From Mycobacterium sp. URHD0025 (GTDB taxonomy: Bacteria; Actinomycetota; Actinomycetes; Mycobacteriales; Mycobacteriaceae), in the NCBI RefSeq assembly GCF_000426065.1, contig NZ_AUEQ01000017.1:1-64000 (forward strand): a DNA stretch of 64,000 bases, given 5' to 3'. Below are positions 45,101 through 55,400 of this stretch, in pieces. A program made the translations under genes and the position numbers. The notes below the pieces were generated by a model. The model was given only the letters and a program-made list of their open reading frames with translations, was not told the origin of the DNA and did not search any database. The number at the start of each line of letters is the position of its first letter. The first letter of the stretch is position 1.

Positions 45101-48100
45101 CTCGACGAGTCGTCAAACCGATTGGCGCAGTTGCTGTCCGCGCGGGGCGCCGGGCCGGGGCAGCGAGTCGCCATGCTCCTTCCCCGTGATGCGCAGGCCA
45201 TCGTCGCCATCCTGGCGGTGGTGAAGACGGGGGCGGCATATGTGCCTATCGACCCGGCCCATCCCGACGCCCGCATCGAATTCATGCTGGCGGACGCCGC
45301 ACCGGTGGTGGCGCTCACCACCGAGCAGTTGCGTCAGCGGCTGGAGCCGTCCGGTGTGCCGGTGCTCGAGATCGACAGCGCCGGTTCCCAGCCAGGTACC
45401 GAACTGCCGGGCACACCAGGTGATTCGCCGCTCGTGGCGCCCGACGACATCGCCTACATCATCTACACGTCGGGGACCACCGGTGCGCCGAAGGGGGTGG
45501 CGGTCAGCCACCGCAACGTCACCAGGCTGCTCGAGGCGCTCAGCGGTGAACTGGTCGCCGGTCGGGTCTGGAGTCAGTGCCACTCCCTGGCCTTCGACTA
45601 CTCGGTCTGGGAGATCTGGGGTCCGCTGCTGTCCGGTGGCCGCCTGCTCGTCGTCCCCGATGCGGCGGTGCGGTCGCCCGAAGACCTGCACGCCCTGCTG
45701 GTCAGCGAGCGGGTCAATGTGCTGAGCCAAACTCCGTCGGCGTTCTACGCCCTGCAGACCGCGGATGAGCTGGCGCCGGAACTGGGTCGCCGGCTTGAGC
45801 TGCAGACCGTGGTGTTCGGCGGTGAAGCGCTTGAGCCACAACGGCTGTCAAGCTGGATGCGGAGCCACCCGGGTGCGCCGCGGATGATCAACATGTACGG
45901 GATCACCGAGACGACGGTCCACGCCTCATACCGCGAGATCGGCGGCGCAGATGTGGACGGCAATACCAGCCCGATCGGCGTGCCGCTCGAACACCTGGCC
46001 TTCTTCGTGCTCGACGAGTGGATGCGTCAGGTCCCGGTGGGCGTCGTCGGCGAGCTTTACGTGGCCGGAGCCGGATTGGCGGAGGGCTACGTCGGCCGTC
46101 CGGACCTGTCGTCGACGCGGTTCGTGGCCTGCCCGTTCGGAGCGCCCGGACAGCGCATGTACCGCACCGGCGATCTGGTGCGATGGGGTGCCGACGGGCA
46201 GCTGAGATATGAAGGCCGCGCCGACAAGCAGGTGAAGATCCGCGGCTACCGCATCGAACTCGGTGAAGTTCAGGCCGCACTGGCCGCACTGGACGGAGTG
46301 CACCAGGCGGCGGTGATCGCCCGCGAGGACCGCCCCGGCGACAAGCGTCTGGTCGGCTACGTGATCGGCTCCGCTGACCCGGCGGCGGCGCGCAGCGCGC
46401 TGGCCGAACGCCTTCCCGCGTACATGGTTCCGACTGCGGTGGTGGCGCTGGATGCACTGCCACTCACGGTGAACGGCAAGCTCGACACCCGGGCTCTGCC
46501 GGCGCCGGAGTACCAGGACGCCGATCACTACCGGGCACCGCACGACGCGGTCGAGCAGATTCTGGCCGGCATCTACGCCCAGGTGCTCGGCGTCGAGCGG
46601 GTCGGTGTCGACGATTCGTTCTTCGACCTCGGCGGGGACAGCATCTCCTCGATGCAGGTGGTGGCTCGGGCCCGGGCCGCGGGCCTGGTCTGCCGACCGC
46701 GTGATGTCCTGGTCGAACAGACGGTGGCCCGACTGGCCCAGGTGGTGGTCTCCGCCGACGGTCAGGACGTCGTGGTCGACGAGGGAATCGGTCCGGTCGT
46801 AGCCACGCCGATCATGCGGTGGCTACGTCAAATCGGCGGCCCGATCGACGAATTCAACCAGACGGTGGTCCTGCAGGCGCCCGATGGCGTGACCGAGGCC
46901 GACGTGGTGGGCCTGGTGCAGGCACTGCTGGACCGGCACGCCATGCTGCGGTTGCGGGTGGAGACCACCGACAGTGGTGAATGGTCCCTGGCCGTGCCCG
47001 AGCGCGGCGCCGTGGACGCGGAAGCCTGCGTGCATGTCGTCGACGAATTGTCTGACGAGGCGCTGCGCGCTGCGCGGTCACGGCTGAACGCCGCGGCCGG
47101 CAGGATGCTGACAGCGCTGTGGGTACCCGGCACCGGAACCCTGGCACTGATGATCCATCACCTGGCCGTCGATGCCGTGTCTTGGCGAATCATGTTGGAA
47201 GACTTGAATATCGCCTGGGCGCAGTACCGCAGCGGCCAGGAGGTGGAGTTGCCGGCGCCGCGGACCTCCTTCGCCCGTTGGTCCGCTGTGCTCAACGAGC
47301 ATGCGCATACCCCGGCGGTGGTGGAGCTGGCGGGGGCCTGGCGCGAGGTGGCGGCGATCCCGGCAGCATTGCCCGCGGTCCAACCGGCGATGGACACCTA
47401 CGCCAATGCCGGGCAGCTGTCGGTCGAGTTGGATGCCGAGACCACCCGCCAGCTGCTCGCTGAGGTTCCGGCAGCGTTTCACGCTGGGGTACAGGACATC
47501 CTGTTGATCGCCTTCGGCCTGGCGGCCGCGGAGTTCCTGGACGGCGAACCCGGTCCGATCACCATCGACGTCGAAGGCCATGGCCGGGCCGAGGAACTCA
47601 CCGCCGACGTCGACCTGTCCCGCACCGTCGGCTGGTTCACCAGCAAATACCCGGTGGCGCTGAGCCCGGGCGAACTGTCCTGGGACCAGGTGACTTCGGG
47701 TGAGGCTGAGTTGGGCGGCGTGGTCAAGGCCGCCAAGGAACGGTTGCGGGATCTGCCTGACGGTCTGACCTATGGACTGCTGCGGTATCTCAATGCCGAC
47801 GTCGACCTGGACGGACCAGACCCGGCGTTCGGGTTCAACTACCTGGGCCGCCTCGGTGCCGGGGTCGGTGAGCTGTCCGACGAACTGTGGCGGATCGATC
47901 AGCAGGCGGTAGAGATCACCGCGTCGGCCACGGCGGTGGACACCCCGCTGGGACACACCCTGGAGCTCAACGCGGGCACGCTGGACTCTGCCGCCGACGG
48001 CGGTCCTCGCCTGCACGCCACGTGGACCTGGGCGTCCTCGGCGCTGGACCAGCAGCAGGTAGCCCGGTTCAGCCGACTGTGGTTCGAGGCGTTGGCCGGA

Positions 48101-49462
48101 ATCTGTGCTCATGTCCGGCACGGCGGAGGCGGGCTCACCCCATCGGATCTCGCGCCGGCGCATCTGACCCAGCCCCAGATCGATGAGCTGGAGCGGGAAT
48201 ACGCGATCGCCGACGTGTTGCCGCTGACCCCGCTGCAGCAGGGGCTGCTGTTTCACACCGAAGCCGGGGAAGGCGGCGACGACCTGTATGCGGTGCAGCT
48301 GGACGTCACCGTGGCGGGTCAGCTGGATCCGAACCGCCTGCGCGATGCCGTGCAGAACGTGCTCACCAGGCACCCGAACGTGGTGGCTCGCTTCTACGAG
48401 GACTTCGGTGTGCCCGTGCAGATCCTGCCGGCAGAGCCGGTGCTCGCCTGGCAGTACCTGGACCTCACCGGTGATGCGGATGATGCTGTGGAACAGCAGG
48501 TTCAGCAGCTCTCGGCTGCCGAGCGAGCCCAGGTCAGCGGTCTGGGGGAGCAGCCCCCATTCCGGGCCGCGCTGATCCGCACCTCGGCTGATGAGCACCG
48601 ATTCGTGCTCACCAACCACCACATCGTGCTCGACGGCTGGTCGAAGCCGATCCTGCTGCAGGAGATCTTCGCCGGCTACCTGGGCGGGCGGCTGCCGGCC
48701 CCCGTTCCATACCGGCGATTTGTCACCTGGCTGGCCGAGCAGGATATCGGCGCTGCACAAACGGCGTGGCGCAAGGTTTTTGACGGTTTCGAAAATCCCA
48801 CGCTCGTCGGAATCCCGGGCCGCGAGGCTCTCGGCCGGCGTGGTGTCGAATCGTTCCAGCTGTCGGCCGAGACCACCCAGGCTCTCGGCGAGCTGGCGCG
48901 CAGCTGCCACACCACGGTCAGCACGGTGCTGCAAGCCGCCTGGGCGCAGCTGCTGATGTGGCTCACCGGCCAGCGTGACGTCGCCTTCGGCACCGCGGTG
49001 TCCGGCCGGCCGGCCGACGTGGCCGGTGCCGAATCAATGGTCGGGCTGTTGATCAACACGGTGCCGGTGCGGGCCAGGATCACCCCGGCCACCACCGTGG
49101 GCAGCCTGCTGCAGGAGCTGCAGGGTGCCTACAACGACACCCTCGATCATCAGCACCTGGCCCTCCACGAGATTCATCGCGCAACTGGTCACGACCAGTT
49201 GTTCGACACCGTGTTCGTCTACGAGAACTATCCGATCGACACGGCCGCGTTGTCAGGGGTCGGCGACCTGTCGATCACCGGTTTCACCAATCGCGAGTAC
49301 AACCATTACCCGCTTTCGGTGCAGGCGGTTCCAGGCCATCAACTGGGCTTACGCGTCGAATTTGATTCCGACGTCTTGGATTCGGTCCGAATCGGGCGAT
49401 TGGTCAAGCGGTTCAGGCGGGTACTAGATGCCATGACCGCGGACACGAGGGAGCAGTCATGA
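39137..49462 (+). CDS. mps1: GPL peptide synthetase Mps1 (C-A-T-E-C-A-T-E-C)
   Basis: A 3441-aa NRPS from ATG 39137. A starter C domain (~1-430, HHISVDG at 137-143) should N-acylate the first residue with the fatty acid. A1 (~457-942) has specificity residues D-A-W-T-V-A-A-I-C-K, nearly the GrsA Phe code; T1 carries Ser985 in LGGDS; E1 is at ~1030-1490. C2 (~1508-1955, HHIVIDGW) is followed by A2 (~1960-2455), code D-Y-W-S-V-G-M-V-H-K, close to the Thr code. T2 carries Ser2502, E2 is at ~2552-3010, and a final C domain (~3022-3434, HHIVLDGW) accepts from the next protein. It makes acyl-D-Phe-D-alloThr. The stop overlaps mps2 (ATGA). Confidence 0.95.
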   Translation: MEPEGGALPLSRGQLDIWLSQESGLAGTEWQLGLLGRIDGAVQRDLLEQAIRQALQEAEPARAAVFEVDGRVFQKAVDYSDLELVFHDVRDCADPEQRARELASAIQHTPLPLSGQLVKFALFRTRHEEYFLFGLGHHISVDGLGMALVSRRIATIYTALVSGDPVPPAYFGSLQDLVDCEAEYQASQSFQDDLAYWRDHLPTEGGVDQGPPRAENGRDAYAPSASVEVGQAAVGHIKELSKTLRIRRYSVTTAACALLVRAWTANASEVALDFPVSRRVTPESKTLPAMLAGVVPLVLKAPPNWTVGEFCRHVDSRLRELLQHQRFPVHTLNGASGSRQASNRVAVNFIPSRLTLDLAGAPVTVSYTNHGPMGHFGLFFIGSSDQLFLSTAGTGRPFADFEVSDLADRIQRILVEMAADPERPLSSLDLLAGQERAELAEIGNQAVLTQPTAAPVSIPDMFAEQVAAAPDAAALTFEGRTLTYRELDEAANRLAHLLAAQGARPGERVALFSNRSARAVVGMLAILKTGAAYLPIDPAVPTSRMEFILADAAPIGVVTTAKLRSRLDGYRGVVIDVDDPLIEAQPGTPLPATAPADIAYVIYTSGTTGTPKGVAVTHQNLTQLMTSLDASLPRRGVWPLCHSLGFDASVWEIGHALLRGGRLVVVPESVAGSPEDFHRLLVAEGVTVFTQTPSAAAMLSPEGLESAVLVVAGEACPTELVDRWAAAGRVMFDAYGPTETTICAAMSAPLHAGAAGTVVPIGSPVPGAALFVLDTWMQPVPTGVVGELYVAGDGVACGYIGRPDLTASRFVACPFGGVSGQRMYRTGDLVRWGEDGQLQYLGRADEQVKIRGYRIELGEVRSALARVDGVEHAAVIAREDRVGDKRLVGYVTGSVDPLEARAQLADHLPPYMVPAAVVVLDAMPLTANNKLDTRALPAPEYQSGRAEYRAPGDAVEEILAGIFADVLGVERVGVDDSFFDLGGDSILSMQVVARARAAGVWCRPRDVFVEQTVARLGGVAKLAGGEAVIDEGIGAVDATPIMQWLQEMPGGIDQFNQTLVIQAPAGVTQADTEIVLQALLDRHATLRLRAEVPAATGSVDWSLTVPDKGSVKARDCLTVVAELSDEAVQSARSRLDPADGVMLHALWARDTNQLALVIHHLAVDGVSWRILLEDLNIAWAQHHSGQPVALPTGGTSFARWSELLAERARDTDVVRHADTWRKVAATPAALPPVQPELDTYASAGRLTVALDEATTRMLLGEIPAAFHAGVQDILLIAFGLAWAEFSGTGTGSVPIGIDVEGHGRAEDLAPNVDLSRTVGWFTAKYPVAMSTGQVSWAHVAGGGAALGPVIKAAKEQLRALPDGLTYGLLRYLNPDVDLGGADPTVGFNYLGRLGAGAADLSQDLWRISQDNLSMSDVASAVPMALAHSVELNAGTLDGPAGPQLQANWMWAPSVLSREQVERLSRLWFEALAGICAHVQSGGGGLTPSDVAPVQLTQKQIDQLTERYRIADVLPLTPLQKGLLFQSSLTDDTGTVGDDVYAVQLAVTVTGELDPQRLRQAVSAVIARHPNLAARFHDEFGEPVQVLAADPATAWQYVELTGAADDIDARSEQLCAAERSAVCDLAGQPTFRAALIRTDDQQHKLVLTIHHIVIDGWSLPILLQEVFAEYFGHRLPPPPSYRNFVSWLASQDDEAAKVVWRDALAGFETPTLVGPPTPAGPRGTESYRLPAETTRALTELARAQHTTVNTVLQAAWAQVLMALTGQHDVVFGTAVSGRPADLPGADAMVGLLINTVPVRATITAASSVADLLDQLQRVHNDTVEHEHLALAEIHRVAGQDRLFDTLFVYENYPIDAEALLGAQELGITDFTSREYNHYPLSVVAMPGDELGLRIEFDSGVFDTNDVAALVDRMRYVLETMVADPARRLASIDLLDADEHGRLDSWGNRAVLTRPQTEPTSIPQLFGEQVARDPDAVALTSDGRSMTFGELDESSNRLAQLLSARGAGPGQRVAMLLPRDAQAIVAILAVVKTGAAYVPIDPAHPDARIEFMLADAAPVVALTTEQLRQRLEPSGVPVLEIDSAGSQPGTELPGTPGDSPLVAPDDIAYIIYTSGTTGAPKGVAVSHRNVTRLLEALSGELVAGRVWSQCHSLAFDYSVWEIWGPLLSGGRLLVVPDAAVRSPEDLHALLVSERVNVLSQTPSAFYALQTADELAPELGRRLELQTVVFGGEALEPQRLSSWMRSHPGAPRMINMYGITETTVHASYREIGGADVDGNTSPIGVPLEHLAFFVLDEWMRQVPVGVVGELYVAGAGLAEGYVGRPDLSSTRFVACPFGAPGQRMYRTGDLVRWGADGQLRYEGRADKQVKIRGYRIELGEVQAALAALDGVHQAAVIAREDRPGDKRLVGYVIGSADPAAARSALAERLPAYMVPTAVVALDALPLTVNGKLDTRALPAPEYQDADHYRAPHDAVEQILAGIYAQVLGVERVGVDDSFFDLGGDSISSMQVVARARAAGLVCRPRDVLVEQTVARLAQVVVSADGQDVVVDEGIGPVVATPIMRWLRQIGGPIDEFNQTVVLQAPDGVTEADVVGLVQALLDRHAMLRLRVETTDSGEWSLAVPERGAVDAEACVHVVDELSDEALRAARSRLNAAAGRMLTALWVPGTGTLALMIHHLAVDAVSWRIMLEDLNIAWAQYRSGQEVELPAPRTSFARWSAVLNEHAHTPAVVELAGAWREVAAIPAALPAVQPAMDTYANAGQLSVELDAETTRQLLAEVPAAFHAGVQDILLIAFGLAAAEFLDGEPGPITIDVEGHGRAEELTADVDLSRTVGWFTSKYPVALSPGELSWDQVTSGEAELGGVVKAAKERLRDLPDGLTYGLLRYLNADVDLDGPDPAFGFNYLGRLGAGVGELSDELWRIDQQAVEITASATAVDTPLGHTLELNAGTLDSAADGGPRLHATWTWASSALDQQQVARFSRLWFEALAGICAHVRHGGGGLTPSDLAPAHLTQPQIDELEREYAIADVLPLTPLQQGLLFHTEAGEGGDDLYAVQLDVTVAGQLDPNRLRDAVQNVLTRHPNVVARFYEDFGVPVQILPAEPVLAWQYLDLTGDADDAVEQQVQQLSAAERAQVSGLGEQPPFRAALIRTSADEHRFVLTNHHIVLDGWSKPILLQEIFAGYLGGRLPAPVPYRRFVTWLAEQDIGAAQTAWRKVFDGFENPTLVGIPGREALGRRGVESFQLSAETTQALGELARSCHTTVSTVLQAAWAQLLMWLTGQRDVAFGTAVSGRPADVAGAESMVGLLINTVPVRARITPATTVGSLLQELQGAYNDTLDHQHLALHEIHRATGHDQLFDTVFVYENYPIDTAALSGVGDLSITGFTNREYNHYPLSVQAVPGHQLGLRVEFDSDVLDSVRIGRLVKRFRRVLDAMTADTREQS

Positions 49463-52400
49463 GCATCGATTCCAGCCGGACGCTGTTGTCCTTCGACCTG
49501 CTCGACGAGGGTGAGCACGACCGGCTCGACGACTGGGGCAACCGGTCGGTCTTGAGCCGGCCGGCGTCCGACCCGGTCACGATCCCGGTGCTGTTCGCCG
49601 CCCACGTGGTCCGCGCCCCGGAGTCCGTGGCTCTGGTCTGCGGCGACCGGTCGTGGAGCTATCGCGAACTCGATGAGGAATCGAATCGGTTGGCCCACCT
49701 GCTGGTTGATCATGGCGCCAGGCCGGGTGAGACGGTCGCACTGCTGATTCACCGCTCGGCTGAGGCCATCGTGTCGATCCTGGCCGTGCTCAAGACCGGG
49801 GCCGCCTATCTGCCGATCGACCCGGCACATCCCGACGACCGGATCGGGTTCATGCTCAGCGACGCGGCGCCCGTCGTCGCGGTCAGCAGCGCGGATCTGC
49901 GCGGCCGACTGGACGGTGGCGAGGTGCCGGTCGTCGGCCTCGACGATCCCGCTGTCGAGAAGCAGCCGTGCGGCGCGCTGCCGGGTCCGCAACCGGATGA
50001 CCTGGCCTACATGACCTACACCTCGGGCACCACCGGTGTGCCGAAAGCGGTCGCGGTGACCCACCGCAACGTGACCCAGCTGGTCGAGCACCTGCACGCG
50101 GACCTGCCTTCGGAGCCGGGACAGGCGTGGTCGCAATGGCATTCGCTGGTCTTCGACGTCTCGGTGTGGGAGATCTGGGGTGCGCTGTTGCACGGCGGAC
50201 GTCTGGTGGTCGTGCCGGAGGCCGCCGCCGGTTCGCCGGATGAGCTGCACAATCTGCTGCTCACCGAGAAGGTGAGCGTGCTGTGCCTGACCCCCTCGGC
50301 GGCGGGCATGTTGTCACCGGAGGGGCTGGAATCGACCACGCTGGTGGTGGCGGGTGAGGCCTGCCCGAGCGAGTTGGTGGACCGATGGGCCCCGGGCCGG
50401 GTCATGATCAACGCCTACGGACCGACAGAGGCAACTGTCTACGCGGCGATGAGCGCACCGCTGACGAAGTCGCAGTCGGCCGGCGCCGTCGTGCCGATCG
50501 GCTCCCCGGTCCCAGGTGCGGCGTTGTTCGTGCTGGACCAATGGCTCCGGCCGGCACCTGAGGGCGTGGTCGGCGAGCTGTACGTAGCGGGCGCCGGGGT
50601 AGCGGTCGGGTATGCGCGCCGGCCCGGGCTCACCGCATCGCGTTTCGTCGCATGCCCGTTCGGCGGCGACGACGCTCCGGGTCAGGTCATGTACCGCACC
50701 GGCGATCTGGTCAAGTGGGGCGAGGACGGCCAACTGCACTACCTCGGCCGTGCCGACGAGCAGGTGAAGATCCGCGGCTACCGCATCGAACTCGGCGAGG
50801 TGCAGGCCGCACTCGCCGGGCTGGACGGGGTGACCCAGGCGGTGGTGACCGCGCGCGAGGACCGACCGGGAGACAAACGACTCGTCGGTTACGTCACCGG
50901 GACGGCCGATCCCGGCCAGATGCGTTCCGCGCTGGCCAAGCGGCTGCCTGCGTACATGGTGCCCGCCGCGGTGGTGGTCATCGACGCGTTCCCGCTCACG
51001 GTGAACGGCAAGCTCGACAAACGCGCGCTACCGGCGCCCGAATATCGCAGTGCCGGAGCCGGTTACCGGGCACCGAGCAACCCGGTCGAAGAGATCCTCG
51101 CCGACATCTACGCCCAGGTGCTGGGGGTGGACCGGGTCGGTGTCGACGACTCGTTCCTGGACCTCGGCGGAGACAGCATCCTGTCGATGCAGGTGGTGGC
51201 CCGGGCCCGGGCGGCCGGTGTGCGATGCCGGCCGCGCGACATCTTCGTCGAGCAGACCGTGGCCGGGGTCGCCCAGGTCTCGGTCTTCTCCGATCCGGAG
51301 CACGCCGTCGTCGACGAGGGCATCGGCCCGGTGTCGGCCACACCGATCATGCGCTGGCTGCGCGATGTGCAGGGCCCGGTCGACCAGTTCAACCAGACCG
51401 TCGTGCTGCGAGCCCCCGACGGGGTGACCGAGGACGATGTGGTGGTCATGGTGCAGGAGCTGCTCGATCGGCATCCCACCTTGAGAATGCTCGCCGAGAC
51501 CGATGCGGACGGCGAGTGGTCGCTGAGCGTGCCGGACAAGGGCGTGGTCGACGCGCGCGATCGCACGTCCACCGTCGAGGAATTGTCCGACGAGGCGCTG
51601 GTCGCGGCGTTGACGCAGTTGGACCCGGCCGGCGGCTCGGTGCTGCGCGCGTTGTGGGTACCCGGCACCAGCCAGCTGGTACTGATGATCCACCACCTGG
51701 CCGTCGACGGAGTGTCCTGGCGAATTCTGTTGGAAGACTTGAATATCGCGTGGGCGCAGCGCCACAGCGGGCAGCCGGTGCAGCTGCCTCATGGCGGTAC
51801 TTCGTTCGCCCGCTGGTCACACCTGCTGACCGAACACGCCGGCGATGCGAACGTCGTCCGGCACGCCGAGGCATGGCGCAAGGTGCTTGAGGTGCCCGCT
51901 GCGCTGCCGCCGGTGCGGCCCGAGGTGGACACCTACGCCAACGCCGGTCAGCTGTCGGTGGAGCTCGATGTCGAGACCACCCGAGCGCTGCTCGGCCCGG
52001 TACCCGCGGCGTTTCACGCCGGGGTACAGGACATCCTGCTGATCGCCTTCGGCCTGGCGTGGACCGAGTACCTCGGTACCGGCAGCCTCCCGATCGGTTT
52101 CGACGTCGAAGGTCACGGCCGCAGTGAGGATCTCGGGGGAGCGGATCTGGACTCCGACATCGATCTGTCGCGCACGGTGGGCTGGTTCACCACCAAGTAT
52201 CCGGTCGCGTTGGCAACTCCGGAACTGCCCTGGGCCCGAGTGGTTTCGGGTGATGCCGAGCTGGGCTCGATCATCAAGGAGGCCAAGGAGCAGCTGCGCG
52301 CCCTGCCTGACGACCTGACCTACGGCATGCTGCGTTACCTCAACGCCGACGTGGAGCTGGACGGTGCGGACCCGACGATCGGGTTCAACTACCTCGGCCG

Positions 52401-55400
52401 GGTCGCCGCCGGGATGGCAGACCTCGGCGAGGACCTGTGGCGCATCGATCAGGACGCGTTGTCGACCACCGGCGTGGTGTCAGAGGTGCCCATGCCATTG
52501 ATGCACACCGTCGAACTCAATGCCGGCACCATGGACACCGACGCCGGTCCGTGCTTGCAGGCCGCGTGGACCTGGGCTCCCTCGGTCGTCGGTCAGGATC
52601 AGGTGGACCGGCTCAGCCGGTTGTGGTTCGAGGCGCTGCGGGGCATCTGTGCCCACGTCAACTCCGGTGGCGGCGGGTTGACCCCGTCCGATGTCCTACC
52701 GGCGAAACTCAGCCAGCGCCAGATCGATGAGCTGGCACGGGAATACACGGTTGCCGATGTGCTGCCGCTGACCCCCGTGCAGCAGGGGTTGCTGTTCCAC
52801 TCCACATTCGCGCGGGGCCGCGGCCACCACGACGACGTGTACGCGGTACAGCTCGACATCACCGTCACCGGAATCGTCGACCAGCACAGGCTGCGCGACG
52901 CGGTCCACACCGTGGTGGCCCGGCACCCGAATCTGGCGGCGCGGTTCTGCGGGCAGTTCGGCGAACCCGTGCAGGTCATTCCCGCCGACCCGGTGATGGC
53001 GTGGCGCTACCTGGACCTTCGCGGTGACGACCGGACGGCCGACGAGGAGGTCCGTGAGCTCTGCGATACCGAGCGGGCAGCGGTCTGCGATCTCTCCGAA
53101 CGGCCGACATTCCGGGCCGCGCTCATCCGCACCGCGGGCAATGAACACCGCTTCGTCCTGACCTTCCACCACATCGTGATCGACGGCTGGTCGCTGCCGA
53201 TCCTGCTGCGCGAGGTCTTCGCCAGTTACTTCGGGCAGCGGCTTCCCGCACCGGCGTCCTATCGCAACTTCGTCAGCTGGCTTGTCGGCCAGGACCGGGA
53301 CGCGGCCCGAGAAGCCTGGCGAAACGTCTTGGAGGGCTTCGAGACTCCCACCCTGGTCGCGCCGCCGGCCGAGCCTGGCCCCAGGGGCATCGAGACCTAC
53401 CGGGTCTCGGCCGAGACCACCCGCGCGCTCGGTGAGCTCGCGCGTTCGCAGCGCACCACGGTGGCCACGGTGCTGCAGGCCGGCTGGGCGCAGCTGCTGA
53501 TGTGGTTGACCGGTCAGCACGACGTGGCCTTCGGCACCGCGGTATCGGGGCGGCCCACGGACCTGGCCGGTGCGGATCAGATGGTGGGTCTGCTGATCAA
53601 CACCGTGCCGGTGCGAGCCCGCACCACCGCTACGACCACGGTGGCCGAGCTGCTGGAGCAGCTGCAGCGTGCCCACAACGACACTCTCGAGCATGAACAC
53701 CTGGCGCTCACCGACATTCACCACCTCGCCGGCCATGAGCAGCTGTTCGACACCCTGTTCCTGTACGAGAGCTACCCGATCGACACCAGTGCGTTCATGG
53801 GTGTGCAGGAGTTGGCCGTCACTGAGTTCAACAACCGCGAGTACAACCACTACCCGCTGTCGGTGATGGCCCTGCCCGGCCACGAACTGGGCCTGCGTCT
53901 CGAATTCGACAGCGACGTATTCGACGTCGAACAGATCGAGGCACTGGTCGAACGGTTCCAGCGGCTGCTGGTGGACATGACCGCCGATCCGACGCGCCGG
54001 CTCTCGGCGATGGATGTGCTCGAGAGTTCTGAGCACGACCGGCTCGACGTGTGGAGCCACCGCGAGATCCTCGGCCAACCGGTGACCGCACCCGTCTCGA
54101 TCCCGGAGATGTTCAGCCGGCAGGTGGACCGTGATCCCGGCGCCCCGGCGCTGACTTTCGACGATCGCTCGTTGTCGTACGACGAGCTCGACGAGGAAGC
54201 CCGCAGGCTGGCAAACCTGTTGGCACTCATGGGTGCCGGTCCGGGCGAAACCGTGGCGCTGCTGGCGCCGCGGTCAGACCTGGCGATCGTGGCGATCCTG
54301 GCCGTGCTCAAGACCGGCGCGGCCTACCTGCCGATCGACCCCGCGGTGCCGGCCACCCGGCTGGAGTTCATGCTGTCCGACGCCGCACCGATCATCGCGA
54401 TCACGACGGCCGAATTGCGATCCCGGCTCGAGAGTGCGGACGTGCAGATCGTCGAGATAGACGATCCCGCCGTGGAATCCGCGGGACTGATCTACCCGAC
54501 CGCCGACCTGCTCCCGCCCTCTGCCGATGACATCGCCTACCTGATCTACACCTCGGGAACCACAGGCACCCCCAAGGGCGTCGCCGTCACGCACGGCAAT
54601 GTCACCCAGGTGCTCGAGCGGCTGCATCCGGATCTGCCCGCAGGCCCGGGACAGGTCTGGTCGCAATGGCATTCACTGGTGTTCGACGTATCGGTGTGGG
54701 AGATCTGGGGCGCATTGCTGCATGGTTCCAAACTGGTGATCGTGCCGGAGGCGGTGGCCGGTTCGCCGGACGATCTGCACGATCTTCTGGTCGCCGAAGG
54801 CGTCAGCGTGCTGTACCAGACGCCGTCCGCGGTGGGAATGCTGTCGCCGGAAGGTCTGGAGAACACCACTCTGGTGGTGGCCGGCGAAGCCTGCCCCAGT
54901 GAGGTGGTGGAACGCTGGGCACCGGGCCGGGTGATGATCAACGCATACGGACCGACCGAGGCCACGATCTACGGCGCGATGAGCGCACCCCTGGCCGCGG
55001 GTGCGGCCGGTGGTGGCGTTCCGATCGGGTCAGCTGTTCCCTCCGGGGCCACGTTCGTTCTCGATGAGTGGCTGCGTCCGGTATCCGCAGGCGTGGTGGG
55101 CGAGCTCTATCTCGCCGGCCGCGGTGTGGCCGTCGGATATCTCAACCGTTCCGGGCTGACCGCATCCCGTTTCGTCGCTTGCCCGTTCGGCGGCGACGAC
55201 GCTCCGGGTCAGGTCATGTACCGCACCGGCGATCTGGTCAAGTGGGATGAAAACGGCCAGCTGCACTACCTCGGCCGGGCCGACGAGCAGGTCAAGATCC
55301 GTGGCTATCGCATCGAACTCGGCGAGATCCAGGCGGCACTCGCCGAGCTGGACGGAGTGAACCAGGCCGCGGTGGTCGCACGCGAGGACCGTCCCGGCGA

